Assembly: GCA_002946415.1 (NCBI GenBank)
Contig: NJPS01000079.1
Coordinates: 434,001 to 498,000 of the forward strand
From: Rutstroemia sp. NJR-2017a BVV2
Lineage: Eukaryota; Ascomycota; Leotiomycetes; Helotiales; Rutstroemiaceae
Length of the DNA: 64,000 bases
Direction: 5' to 3'
Below are positions 49,624 to 59,479 of this stretch, piece after piece. The notes beneath the pieces were generated by a model that made no database searches, was not told where the DNA came from, and worked only from the letters and a program-made list of their open reading frames with translations. Both the position numbers and the translations under genes were made by a program. Positions within the stretch are counted from its first letter, which is position 1. The number at the start of each line of letters is the position of its first letter.

Positions 49624-50553
49624 ATGCCTATCAACCAACCCTCCAACCAGATCAAGCTCACCAACGTCTCTCTGGTGCGCTACAAGAAAGCCAAGAAGCG
49701 CTTCGAAATAGCCTGCTACAAGAACAAAGTCCTAGAATGGCGATCCGGTATTGAGAAAGATCTCGACAACGTACTCCAGATCCCGAACGTTTTCCTGAAC
49801 GTCTCGAAAGGACAAACCGCGCCAAATGCCGACCTTGCGAAAGCCTTCGGACCCGGCGTTCCGGTGCAAGATATCATTCTCGAGATATTGAACAAGGGCG
49901 AACTGCAAGTAGGCGAAAAGGAAAGACATGCGCAACTCGAACGGGTGCATAACGAAGTAGTAGGAATAGTCGCCAGTAAACTAGTGGATCCGAAAACCAA
50001 GAGAGTTTACACTACGGGTATGATTGAGAAGGCCTTGGAGATGTTGAGTTCGCAAGGTTCGCAAGCGCAGCAGGACAAGCCCGCAGGCAGTGGCGCCGGC
50101 ACACCCATAACAGGAGAAGACGACGAAGGAAAGCCGAAGGCCAAAGAGCATGCGTGGACGGGTGTGGTAGCTACGAAGAGCGCGAAGAGTCAGGCATTAG
50201 AGGCTATGAAAGCACTGATTGCACATCAGCCTATACCTGTCGCAAGGGCGCGAATGAGGTTGCGTATTACATTACCTACCAAGATCTTGAAGCAGGCTGT
50301 TAAGTCGGCTGCTCCAAAATCTACAGATGCGGATACTGAGGATGGAGATGATAAGGCGAAAGGAACAGTCAAGGACCGGGTGTTGGGGTATGTGGAGCAG
50401 GTAGAGACTCAAGATGTTATGGGGTCGGAATGGGAAGTAGTGGGATTTGTGGAACCGGGTGCCTTTAAGGCCCTTGGGGATTTCATTAGTACCGAGACAA
50501 AGGGTCAAGGCAGGGTTGAAGTGTTAGATATGGCTGTTACTCACGAAGACTAG
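49624..50553 (+). CDS. SDO1: Ribosome maturation protein Sdo1 (SBDS)
   Basis: Single exon, 309 aa. The N-terminal FYSH domain is clear (NVSLVRYKKAKKRFEIACYK, then VLQIPNVFLNVSKGQTA), followed by the central helical domain and a C-terminal ferredoxin-like domain ending at GRVEVLDMAV. Sdo1 works with the GTPase Efl1 to release eIF6/Tif6 from the 60S subunit in the cytoplasm. The protein is about 60 residues longer than yeast Sdo1. The extra length lies mainly in a Gly/Gln/Lys-rich insert at about 143-180 and an acidic-lysine stretch at about 235-255. Confidence 0.95.
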   Translation: MPINQPSNQIKLTNVSLVRYKKAKKRFEIACYKNKVLEWRSGIEKDLDNVLQIPNVFLNVSKGQTAPNADLAKAFGPGVPVQDIILEILNKGELQVGEKERHAQLERVHNEVVGIVASKLVDPKTKRVYTTGMIEKALEMLSSQGSQAQQDKPAGSGAGTPITGEDDEGKPKAKEHAWTGVVATKSAKSQALEAMKALIAHQPIPVARARMRLRITLPTKILKQAVKSAAPKSTDADTEDGDDKAKGTVKDRVLGYVEQVETQDVMGSEWEVVGFVEPGAFKALGDFISTETKGQGRVEVLDMAVTHED

Positions 50554-51065
50554 GAGCATTCGAGTTCGATACATGGCTAGGCTAGATTTCTTAGCAGGCA
50601 TAGAAAGGAGTAACTGGGTCAATAAAAGCGTTTTTTGATTATCCTGTTGGGAGCTGTGGTGAGAAATTCATACATGCTGTGTGATTATTTCCCTGATATA
50701 TCTAGAGCTCCATCATGCAGACGAAGTGTGAAGGACTGGCCCAAAGAACCGCACCTACGCATAACAATGTCCCCGGTTACTAAACACAGATGTAGGGGGA
50801 AGGTAAGTAAGTAAGGTAAGTAAGCATATGCTCTACACCATGCTCTACACCATGCTCTACACCATAGTCGGAATTCAGAATTCTTCAGGTCATAGAACGA
50901 AACATTGAGAACATTGTGAATTTAATTTTGTTTCACGAACTGAATGCATTGGTGTACGCCCCACTAACAGCGTTTTGCTGTGAACCAATATCTAGCCATG
51001 TGTAATGTACCAGTCCATCGCCAAAGCCACACTCCATCCAGCCGAGAATCCCAACCCGCACACGC
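50554..51065. other. Intergenic between convergent genes
   Basis: 0.5 kb of 3' flanks of Sdo1 and S18. It contains GTAAGTAAG-type repeats at about 50802-50824 and a 12-bp tandem repeat at 50828-50863. Confidence 0.6.
50828..50863. repeat. 12-bp tandem repeat (ATGCTCTACACC)3
   Basis: Three perfect copies in non-coding DNA. Confidence 0.95.
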
Positions 51066-51646
51066 TTAACCTCCCTTCTTCTTGGAAACACCGACAGTCC
51101 TGCCTCTACGTCCAGTGGTCTTTGAGTGTTGACCGCGAACACGGAGTCCCCAGTAGTGACGAAGACCACGATGAGCACGGATCTTCTTTAGGCGCTCCAA
51201 ATCATCACGGAGCTTGGAGTCGACACCGTTGGCGAGAATTTGAGAGTCTTTGCCATCGACGATATCGCGTTGACGATTGAGGAACCAGGTTGGGATCTTG
51301 TATTGGGTTGGGTTTTGGATGATGGTAACAATTCGCTCGAGCTCTTCGGAGGTGAGTTCACCAGCACTGTAGATTGTTAGTACTCGCCCAATTGTCCGCC
51401 GCAAGAAGTGAAAGCCATACCGCTTGTTGAGATCGACATCGGCCTTCTTGCAAACCAAGTTGGAATAACGGCGACCGACACCCTTGATTTTGGTCAAGGC
51501 GTACATGACTTTCTGTAAATCGATCAGTTTCAAAGATTTTCTTCAGCAAAAGGGCATTTTTCGCGCACCTGCGCCCCCTGGACATTAGTGTTCAGTAGAC
51601 GAAGAATGTACTGGAAGTTGGACTTCTCCCCAGTTACGAGAGACAT
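51066..51646 (-). CDS. RPS18: 40S ribosomal protein S18 (uS13)
   Basis: Minus-strand exons are 51646-51569, 51512-51421 and 51366-51066, giving 156 aa, the usual length. The introns are 56 and 54 nt, and the second contains GAGTACTAACA. The protein starts [20 protein letters not shown] and ends [19 protein letters not shown], with the helix-two-turn-helix region [13 protein letters not shown]. It sits at the head of the small subunit and contacts the large subunit and P-site tRNA. Confidence 0.97.
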
Positions 51647-52269
51647 GATGGGCGATGCTGTCTCTAGTTGTCGTTGAATTCGTGAAGATGTAACAAAACG
51701 AAAGATTTTGAAATATCATATTGTGTGTATGATAAGCGAGTGGTGCTAAGCTAGTACTAAATAGGATTAGCTGGCTAAGTCACGCATGGTTACACTTCTG
51801 TATTGCTCGAGTTCATCGACACCACCTACTACTTACTACAAGATTTCATGATCACGATAGATTCTTGTTTCTACCTCCCTTCAAGAAAATATTCATTGTT
51901 ACTTGTTGAATTGTTGTTGTCGATTTCACAGAATAGTACAATGTCTTGCCTAAGAGACTACGCATAGCTATCGTAGCAAAATTGTTTGAAGCGTCATTGT
52001 ACAAGTTGTACTCAGTATATGGTATGTTTGGAGCAGTCATCATCCAAGTAGTACTCAGTATATAGGATATTTGAGTAGCCATTGTCCAAGTAGTACTTAT
52101 TAGTACATGGTATGTTAGGAATATCTGAGTAGCATCAAGACCTGATACCAGAACCCAGAAAAGAATTGATGCCGAGAAAGACATATTAAGAGTATTTTTA
52201 CCATGACCAAACCGTAGCAGAACGGTTTCGACTCAGCCTAGGTTAGTGCACCGACCTGCGAAGAGTTTC
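51647..52269. other. Intergenic with degenerate tandem repeat
   Basis: 0.6 kb upstream of S18, including its promoter and an imperfect tandem repeat at 51991-52135. No gene. Confidence 0.6.
51991..52135. repeat. Imperfect tandem repeat, unit about 45-50 bp, 3 copies
   Basis: Three related units share CA(A/T)..TCCAAGTAGTACT(C/T)A and a following GTAT(A/G)TG/AGTATATAGG stretch. The units start near 51995, 52037 and 52080. Confidence 0.75.
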
Positions 52270-52430
52270 GCTCTCCAGGGCAGAAGAAACAGGCCGATTT
52301 GGGACAGTATATTTTAGCTGATTACTGTTGTCAAACGAATGTCCTAAAGCCTCAAAGACATTATATACTTTCATTGTCCAAGATGTCTTCTGGGTATTGT
52401 TGTCCGCTCATTATTTTTCCACCGGTGGGT
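52270..52430. mobile_element. MITE copy C
   Basis: The left end is GCTCTCCAGGGCAGAAGAAA followed by CAGGCCGATTTGGGACAGTA, almost the same as copy A. The inner right side (TTTCATTGTCCAAGATGTC, then TTCTGGGTATTGTTGT) matches copy A with substitutions. The right TIR is decayed (TTATTTTTCCACCGGTGGG). It lies just 3' of the truncated NADAR relic. Confidence 0.7.
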
Positions 52431-52662
52431 TTTGTTGAAGAGAGTGGAATTACAGCAAACCAGGACTGGACCCCTCAGAAGGGAACCCCCACCAGCATTT
52501 CCATAATCACTGCGGCTGGGCACTACGGCAAGAAGGAAGAAACATCGAAGAACGATAAAGCGTTTGCCTTCCAATTCATTGAGTATCAAATAAGGAAGTA
52601 ATAAAAAGTGAGTTGGAGCGCTCCATCTTGAGAATATTCGGAGGGAGCAATTTCGCAACTGA
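52431..52662. other. Spacer 3' of the NADAR relic
   Basis: 232 bp in the place where the missing C-terminal part of a NADAR domain would be expected. In all frames I find no NADAR C-terminal motif. Confidence 0.5.
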
Positions 52663-53127
52663 TTAACTCCACCCTCGGTGTCGGACAAACCTGCGAGCGA
52701 CTTCGTTCCACTTGGCTGTGTCGAGCGCCAAGTTGTTGCCCATGGTCTTTGCTTCATCCGGAGACTTCGTGCTTGCGATCTCATGAAAAGCTTCAAGGTC
52801 TCCCATAAGTACCGCATTTGCTGCTTGGAAGCGGCTTCTCGGTGTTAGCTTCATGATGGTGTTATCTCATAGGAGTCACACTCATATTTCTCCTGCCGCC
52901 CACTCCCTCTTGTCATCATCCAAAAACTTTCTTTTGTAGAAATTGGAGAAGGATACGAATTCCCCTGGCCCATTTCCAAAGTACACTGTGTCAGCTGGAG
53001 CTTTGTCGCCGCCATTCGAGAGTTGCCAAGTGATTGAATCATTGGCCGGAGGTGTGCTTGGGAGGAGCTGTCTGGCCTTGGATCCAGCTTGAGGCTTTCC
53101 CGCGTTTACAGCACCTTCTTCCGTCAT
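52663..53127 (-). pseudogene. NADAR-domain (YbiA/DUF1768-like) gene relic
   Basis: Minus strand from an ATG at 53127. The first part reads PGEFVSFSNFYKRKFLDDD..EWAAGE, the N-terminal NADAR core (xxFSNFY..F..DG..W.TAE). After a probable 44-nt intron (52881-52838, containing GCTAACACCGAG), the frame resumes with RFQAANAVLMGDLEAFHEI, then SPDEAKTMGNNLALDTAKW, matching the rest of the core. The two parts do not join in frame: the EWAAGE frame meets TGA one codon later, and one surplus base near 52886-52895 would explain it. A 65-nt intron from GTGGGC would keep the frame but delete the conserved W..AE segment. After WNEVARRF the frame ends (TAA at 52663) and the C-terminal third of the domain is absent. 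Active NADAR enzymes are N-glycosidases acting on ADP-ribose-type substrates or riboflavin-pathway intermediates. This copy is most likely dead. Confidence 0.65.
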
Positions 53128-53861
53128 CTTGACGATCCCACGTTTGATAGCTTTTGCTATTTGGGAGAAGCTTGTAAGTTTGAAGTCGATGTTTCCACGT
53201 TTGATAACTCTAGTAGAGACTTCTCTGAACTATAGAGGATATCATTGAAATATCAACGATCTGTCTCTTCTAGATCGATGAGATCTTGAGGCAATTCGTG
53301 GTTTGCCAGCCAGTAGAATTCCCAGTCGAAACAAGAGGTTTTAGGTGCGAAATTGGATGATTTTGAGTGATAGCGGGAGTAGAAGCAATGGCGTAATTGC
53401 CGCAAGATCTCGAGAATAATCGAAGCTATTCGCAAGTAGGGAGGTCTTGTATAGGAGAGGGAGGAGATCACACTGGAGAAGAAATAAGTTGTATATGAAA
53501 GAGAGAAGAAGGAAGAAGATATCCATATCGAAACTAAAAGTGAGGTGATCGTCAATGTATATCGATAGTGAATTAACCCTGGCAGTAAATTGACAGTGAA
53601 TTGGCAAACAACTTAACTAGGAAGGAAGAGCCTTCCCAAACAGGCAATCTTGGGAAGAGGGGGACTAGCGTCCTTTCAGAGACTACTATAAATACACCTT
53701 CGTTGTCCAGAATCCTCCATCTCTTCTATATATTTTTCCCCTCAACCTTCCTATTTTCTCAGACAACAAACTATCAGCGCCTCAAAGTTACCAGTTTCCC
53801 ACACTCAACAACTGCCATCAAGCACCTCACACCTACCAGTTTCTCACAGACAACAATTGCT
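53128..53861. other. Intergenic, promoter of the disrupted gene
   Basis: 0.7 kb between the NADAR relic and the interrupted hypothetical gene. A TATA-like TTCTATATATTTTTCCCC lies at about 53725-53742. The 3' end is made of a degenerate repeat described separately. Confidence 0.5.
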
Positions 53862-53919
53862 ATGAAGCGTGAGATTGGACCTACCAGCTCCTTTTCAGAC
53901 AACAAGATTTATCAAGCAT
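53744..53919. repeat. Degenerate tandem repeat, unit about 45 bp, 4 copies
   Basis: Four units share ACCAG(T/C)TTC..ACAGACAACAA....AAGC. The last two contain the first codons of the disrupted gene. In the coding frame a unit reads roughly TSFSQTTIAMKREIGP. Confidence 0.65.
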
Positions 53920-56900
53920 CAGTGTAGGGATTAGTGTACGGCCGTATTACGGTGGCTGATATCACCACCATAATAATTACGCCCGTACGTAGGAATCTTA
54001 ATACCACGTACATCAGTACGTATTGGCCAAACTGAGTAATATTGAGGATATACTGAAATATTGAGTCAAAGTCAAGCCACAAAACGCCCTGGAATGCTCC
54101 ACCATTCCTCCACATTACCCATTCCAGTAAGAACTATGCAGATCAAGTAAAGCCCTTACATTAGCTCCCATTCCGGCATGTCGTCGTCGATCCATTGGCC
54201 AATCCCCATCCAAGATTTCAAGCATTCTAGCACTTCCACTATCGCTGGCGCCAGCCGATTACATCGATCCGAAAGAGTAATGCCAGCACTGGAAAAGAGA
54301 CGCTCGCAGCTAGCTGAGGTGCTAGGAATGGAGAGTAGGTCCAATGCCATTTCAGAGAGATTAGGAAAGAGATCCTGCTGCATCGATTCTCTCCACCATG
54401 CTTGAACATCCTTAATTCGACCTACAGGAGGGCTGGCAAGGTAGGTCGCATACTCATCCATAGCATGCCTGTTGGCCTTCTTAGCTTGAAGATGCGCAAT
54501 ATAGACGTTTATGGATGTTGCTGTCGCTTCCACTTCATCTGTAGCCACTGATGCAACTGCCTTATAGTGATCTTTCCAGTATTCTTCGACTACTTTCTTC
54601 CATCTAGGGATCCAATGAGGATAGGTTTCCTGCTAATGTCAATTGATACTTAATTGCGATCTACGGAAGCAACTGACCTACCATTGCGCTTCGAAGTATG
54701 CCCATTTCATTGTCGGATCCATAATTACTGCTACAATATAGAGCACTGTTGAGTCCGTCAATCCATAATACTTTTCGAGCTTCTCCCATACATTATTGCA
54801 ACAAGGTCCTATATATGGATCGTCGGCGTAACTCAACTGATTTGATTGGTGTTAGATCGATCAAGAATGTACGATTGGAATGTGGCTTACCTTTCCATCC
54901 TCGAAGTACTCCAAGAGGTATTCCATCGTAGGAAGCACTCGCTCAAGAGTCGCTTCATTACCTTCTGTAAACTCAGTCGTATCTCTCAATACGACGAGCA
55001 TATCATGGATCTTCGTTAGTGTGTTCCAGTCGTCGTCGCTCAGCTTCAGGAATTGCGGCAGCTTATTAGGATAAAGCGACCAGAACTTGTTGTAGCCATG
55101 ACGGATCTGCGGATCAAGAAAGAGGCCAATCATAGTATCCATCGAGTTCCAACGCATGGAGTTATCGCGAGCAATGCGACGGCCTGCAAGGCGCACGAAG
55201 AGCTGCTGGAGGCGTGGGCTTCTGCAGATCCTAACTTGGAACATATGACACTTTCCAATTGCGCCCTCCTTCTTCCATCGAAGGAACTCAGGTTTATCAA
55301 TGGTATCGATGCCTGCGAATAGAGTTTCGAGGTTCATCTCTTCGTCGAACGGATCATCAGGAAGGTCGTTGATTGTTTTATTCGTAAAGAGAAAGGCCTA
55401 CGTAACAAGGTTAATCGAGTGAGCGAAGCAACGAAGCCGATTCTCAATTGGATCCCATTGAACATCGAACTCATCGTAGAGGCCTGTGGAAAGGAATCGA
55501 GCAAGAGTATCATTGTTTGTGCCATTATCCATCACTAAACTGCCCAGCTTAGTTGCGAATCCATACTTCTCGATCTCTTTGAGCACTACTCCTGCCAGGT
55601 TCTCTCCAATATACCTCCTATTTACCTCCTTCAATACTAATGTGAACGTCTTCAGAATGCTATTCTCATCGACGAACTGTGCGACTATGCCGAGCATAGC
55701 AGTATTGTTGGGGGACGTCCAGCAGTCGATAATTAGGTAGATCTTACTCTATGCGGAATGGAGCTGCTGGCGAATACAAGGCACATGCTCATCGTAGGTT
55801 CGATGAATCCATTTCGAGACCGTTTTGCTGCATGACGGCAACCAGATGTCGGTCTGCTTGTTGATGTAGCTGAGCATAGCACGGAATTCGTCGCATTCGA
55901 TCAAGTGAAAGGAAAGAGAGCAGCGTGCAAACAGTCGAACGAACAGCACTTCTAGCATATGCGGTTCGATCACATATGCATCTGGCAGGAGATCGAGAGC
56001 AGCTTCATCTCCAAGTATGCGCCGACGTTTAAAACCAGCTGACTGGCGCACATTAGCCATTGCTTGTTCGATCGTTGCTTGCACACATCCCTTGCGCTCC
56101 TCCCTTGGAGAGATATCGCTGATATGGTGCATCGCACGCAGATGACTAGCGATGATGCGCGTGCCGCCAGACTCCAGGTATTTCGTCTTGCAATAGTTGC
56201 AACGCCATAGCACCTTGCCCTTCTTGTCAAGATAAATGGTTTGCAGATCCTCATCCGGCATATGCTTCCACACCCACGCCCATCGACGGCGCGGGTGATT
56301 CGCAGCAGGCGTTTCTTCTGCAATATCGTCAGCTGGAGAAAGAGGGATATCAATGTCAATTGGATGATCTTCAGACCCAAGAAGATCTAGCGGAGGGATG
56401 GTAGGGGCAGATGAAGTAGGAGGATCAAGGGCTACTTGACCAGCTACAGCAGCTGCTTGAGCTTGGCGACGGCGAGGTTCAGAGGGTTTAGAAATTGTAT
56501 CTGGAACAAAGAGCTCTGAATCCAATTCAGTTAAAAGGTTAGAAGCATGAGAAGAAGCCATCTCTGTAGCATGAAATGAAGTGATAAACCTGATAAATCG
56601 TAAAACATATCGAAATAGAGGGGTACTGCTTACTAGGCAGAGTAGTGGAGTCGACGGTCTTAAATAACTAAATTTTTACCCTGCGCAGCTTGAGATTGAC
56701 CATTTTGTCGGTATTTTCATACGACGATACGGTCCCTTACACCAAAATTTGTATGGAGAAGCGATTGAAATGTAATATTGTGACCAATGTGGTGGATTTG
56801 AAGGGGGGAGTATGCAGATTCCAGGGACAATATTCACCCATTTTTACCCCATATTGGCCGCACCCCTGGCAGCGCCCTACCCAAAAATCCGTATTTCAGT

Positions 56901-57052
56901 ATATTGTCAATATTAGTGATATTTAAATTGATACTGCATACCGACGGTGATATGGAATCCAATAATAATTACGGACGTATATCCTCAAGAATCAATACGT
57001 ATCACTATAGTGGGGCGTATTCAAAATACTGAAAATACTAATTCCTACACTG
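53920..57052 (-). mobile_element. hAT-superfamily DNA transposon, 3,133 bp, with perfect 8-bp target duplication
   Basis: The element starts CAGTGTAGGGATTAGT and ends in its inverted copy (CAGTGTAGGAATTAGT read in reverse), matching at 15 of 16 positions. It is flanked by TCAAGCAT at 53912-53919 and again at 57053-57060, a perfect 8-bp target-site duplication, which is the hAT signature. It encodes one minus-strand transposase. Both ends and the duplication are intact, so the insertion is structurally complete and probably fairly recent. Confidence 0.95.
54156..56561 (-). pseudogene. hAT transposase with three in-frame TAG codons
   Basis: Minus-strand frame from ATG 56561 (MASSHASNLL). Exons 56561-54891, 54836-54678 and 54629-54156 join in phase (introns 54 and 48 nt), 767 codons. 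A BED zinc finger lies at about 95-130 (WRCNYCKTKYLE then SHLRAMHHI). The RNase-H-like region follows (DCWTSPNN, MDNGTNNDTLA, CFAHSINLV, SMRWNSMDTMI). The C-terminal hAT dimerisation block is LLSIPSTSASCERLFSSAG with DRCNRLAPAIVEVLECLKSW. TAG codons interrupt it at 55751-55749, 55400-55398 and 54680-54678. Elsewhere the frame is open. The product is therefore predicted non-functional unless these are read through. Confidence 0.9.
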
Positions 57053-57964
57053 TCAAGCATTGAGTCATCAACTACGAAACCCACGACTTCTGTCTAGACA
57101 AGTATGTTTCTTCTCTCTAAAACAGTGTAGAAGTATATCCATTTGTTCGAGCACTTGCTAACAATTAGACTCGACTGAGGCTTATTGACTCTGGAAAGAT
57201 GGCGATCTTCACAATCCTGAGAAGAGAGTTGCCCCTTCAGCCGTTCGGACTACCTGTCGTCCAGAAGCCAAGCACCCCCAAGCTCAAGAACTCGGGAGTC
57301 CATGATTTCGATTTTGGCTACTATCAGCCTCGGGAAACAAAAGGTCCTAACACCAGCAAAATTAGACAAGTTACGCCAAGACGCGTGGGAGAATCCCAAT
57401 GGAGTAAAAGTGCTGGCGTACCGTTACTGAGATCTCGATACTTGGGTTGGATACTTAGGTTTCGCCGGGCATCGGCAGTTCAGAAATTGGATGTTATCAC
57501 ACTCCCAAGGTGTTGAGGGTACCCCAAAAAATGACGATCCGGCCTACGCTTGCTGGGCAGCTACAATGCACAAAATCATCGTCAAGTTCCAGGACCACTT
57601 CCCTCACGATGAGGGTGCAATCATGGATGGAGCTGGTCTCCATTCCATGGAAAACTGGCACCGGTCTTTCACAGCTATCAAACTCTACTGGACCCATCGC
57701 AATGACAAAGAACCCGAAAAGAGGTTTCAGGATCGGGTGGCGTGTATCTCTGAGATGCGTCCCCAGGGGGATCTCAACCAGGTGGCTCCGGAAAACGAAC
57801 GGGACGAGCAAATTGACCACTCGCTGCGAATCCTTGCTACCGAGTTGGAATCTGTACACGCCAAGCGAGACCAGGAAGTGGAATAGGAGTATGAGCTTGC
57901 CGACTTAGGAGACGAGGAAAACACTATTCAGCTGATCATGGTTCTTGGACGTGACGGGATGTGA

Positions 57965-58530
57965 TCCGATATGTGATGGATTTTGATATTCAGAGCTACT
58001 ACACGTGCTCACATAGGCCTAGCCTAGGGTGATATAAGGAGCTGGCCATCTGTAATTACTTCTGTAGTTGTTAATGCTCAGATTTGAACCCATATTGAGC
58101 CTTCTGGCCCGGGAAAGCCAATTCTCACAATAGTAGACCGAAGATAGATGTAATATGATTTGCATTGGAAATTAATACCCATCCGACGACCCCAATATGC
58201 TCAAAATAATGACAACTATATCAGAATAGTTAAGAGCTTTCAGAATGCTTAGAGCCACTATATTGAAGGTGAAGGCTACGACGTCGAAGCGCAATTCTGC
58301 TCTCTGATTGTCAAGTTCGACGTGGTTGAATGAAATCGTTAAACTCAAGGAAGGACAAGCGTGCCGAGTTTAGCGCGGTTGCCTAAAATGGAATAGTGAA
58401 ATAGGTCATGTGCTTAGGGCAAGAAGTAACAAGCGAAAATAGCAGGAACGAAATTCTCAGGATCGCAGAATCACGAAATTTCGAGGGCCGACTAACAACA
58501 GGTACAGCAATCAACCACAACGACGTCAAG
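57965..58530. other. Intergenic, promoter of L17
   Basis: 0.57 kb upstream of the ribosomal protein gene. I see no gene or repeat. Confidence 0.6.
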
Positions 58531-59479
58531 ATGGTAGGTCGATGCACTTTTCATTGCGATTATCAGGGTCACCCAATTGTTCCGAATCGATTGCGACAAT
58601 TAAATCTCAGAAACTCGACTGCAGGAATTCGTCGTTACTTTGGACTTGGAGCTCTCCAGTACATTGTTTGAGCAGCAATTTTTGGAGGACTTATGAGACA
58701 TCTGTTTGCAAGACTTTCCACTGACTCATCTTCTTTCATAGGTCCGTTATGCTGCTACAGAAATCGCTCCGGGTTCGTCTTATCTCTGTATAAATTTGGT
58801 GGATCGCAATGCTGATGGTGATTTACAGCCAAGTCGGCCAGAGCTCGCGGAGCCTACCTTCGAGTTTCATACAAGAACACCAGGGAAACAGCACAGGCTA
58901 TCAACGGATGGAAATTGCAGCGGGCCGTGAAGTTCCTTGAGAACGTTCAGGAGCACAAGGAGGCTGTTGCGATGAGAAGATATGCTGGAGGAACCGGACG
59001 TGCTGCCCAGGGTATGTCCTTGGACAGTGAACAAGAGCAGGAGGAATGAGCTTTGGGCTAATTGATTTGGATAGGCAAGCAATTCGGTGTCACCCGTGCT
59101 AGATGGCCCGTCAAGTCCGCCGAGTTCCTCTTGGGTCTCTTGAAGAACGCCGAGGCAAACGCCGACACCAAAGGTCTCGACACCGGCAACTTGATCGTCA
59201 AGCACATCCAAGTCAACCAGGCCCCCAAGCAACGTCGACGAACATACCGTGCTCACGGTCGTGTAAGTTTTCCACGGATTCCGTCACTCCACCGAAAACC
59301 CATCCGGACTAACACAATATTAGATCAACCCATACATGTCAAATCCTTGCCACATCGAATTGATCTTGACCGAAGGAGAGGAGGTTGTTCAGAAGTCGGA
59401 GGCTGTTGTTGGACGTGAGGCACACTTGAACTCGAGACAACGTGGTGCTCGCATCCGTCGTGCTATTACTGCTGCATAG
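58531..59479 (+). CDS. RPL17: 60S ribosomal protein L17 (uL22)
   Basis: Exons are 58531-58533 (the ATG alone), 58742-58772, 58829-59011, 59075-59262 and 59324-59479, giving 186 aa. The introns are 208, 56, 63 and 61 nt. The first contains CCACTGACTC near its end and the last GGACTAACAC. All phases agree. The protein begins [20 protein letters not shown] and includes [20 protein letters not shown] and [19 protein letters not shown], which identify uL22. This protein lines the peptide exit tunnel. The start codon forming its own coding exon, followed by a 208-nt intron, is a common layout for fungal ribosomal protein genes. I looked for C/D snoRNA boxes in that intron and saw none. Confidence 0.97.

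Larger units (their letters stand above)
53862..57964 (+). pseudogene. Hypothetical gene split by a hAT transposon
   Basis: The frame starting ATGAAGCGTGAG at 53862 runs into the hAT element at 53920. Removing the element and one target copy (resuming at 57061) continues the same frame for 14 codons to a GTATGT donor after 57101. A 67-nt intron with GCTAACAATTAG ends at 57168, and the frame goes on as TRLRLIDSGKMAIF. So the insertion interrupted a real exon. Further on, the protein-like frame shifts by one between about 57300 and 57360 (to AKLDKLRQDAWENPNGVKVL), meets TGA at 57428-57430, continues as GFAGHRQFRNWMLSHSQG, meets TAG at 57884-57886 and ends at TGA 57962-57964. I do not recognise the family. 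No homologue or domain can be named from sequence alone. Confidence 0.65.

Noticed and set aside
58534..58741. 208-nt first intron of L17 as a snoRNA host
   Set aside because: No RTGATGA C box paired with a D box and no clear H/ACA hairpin pattern was seen.
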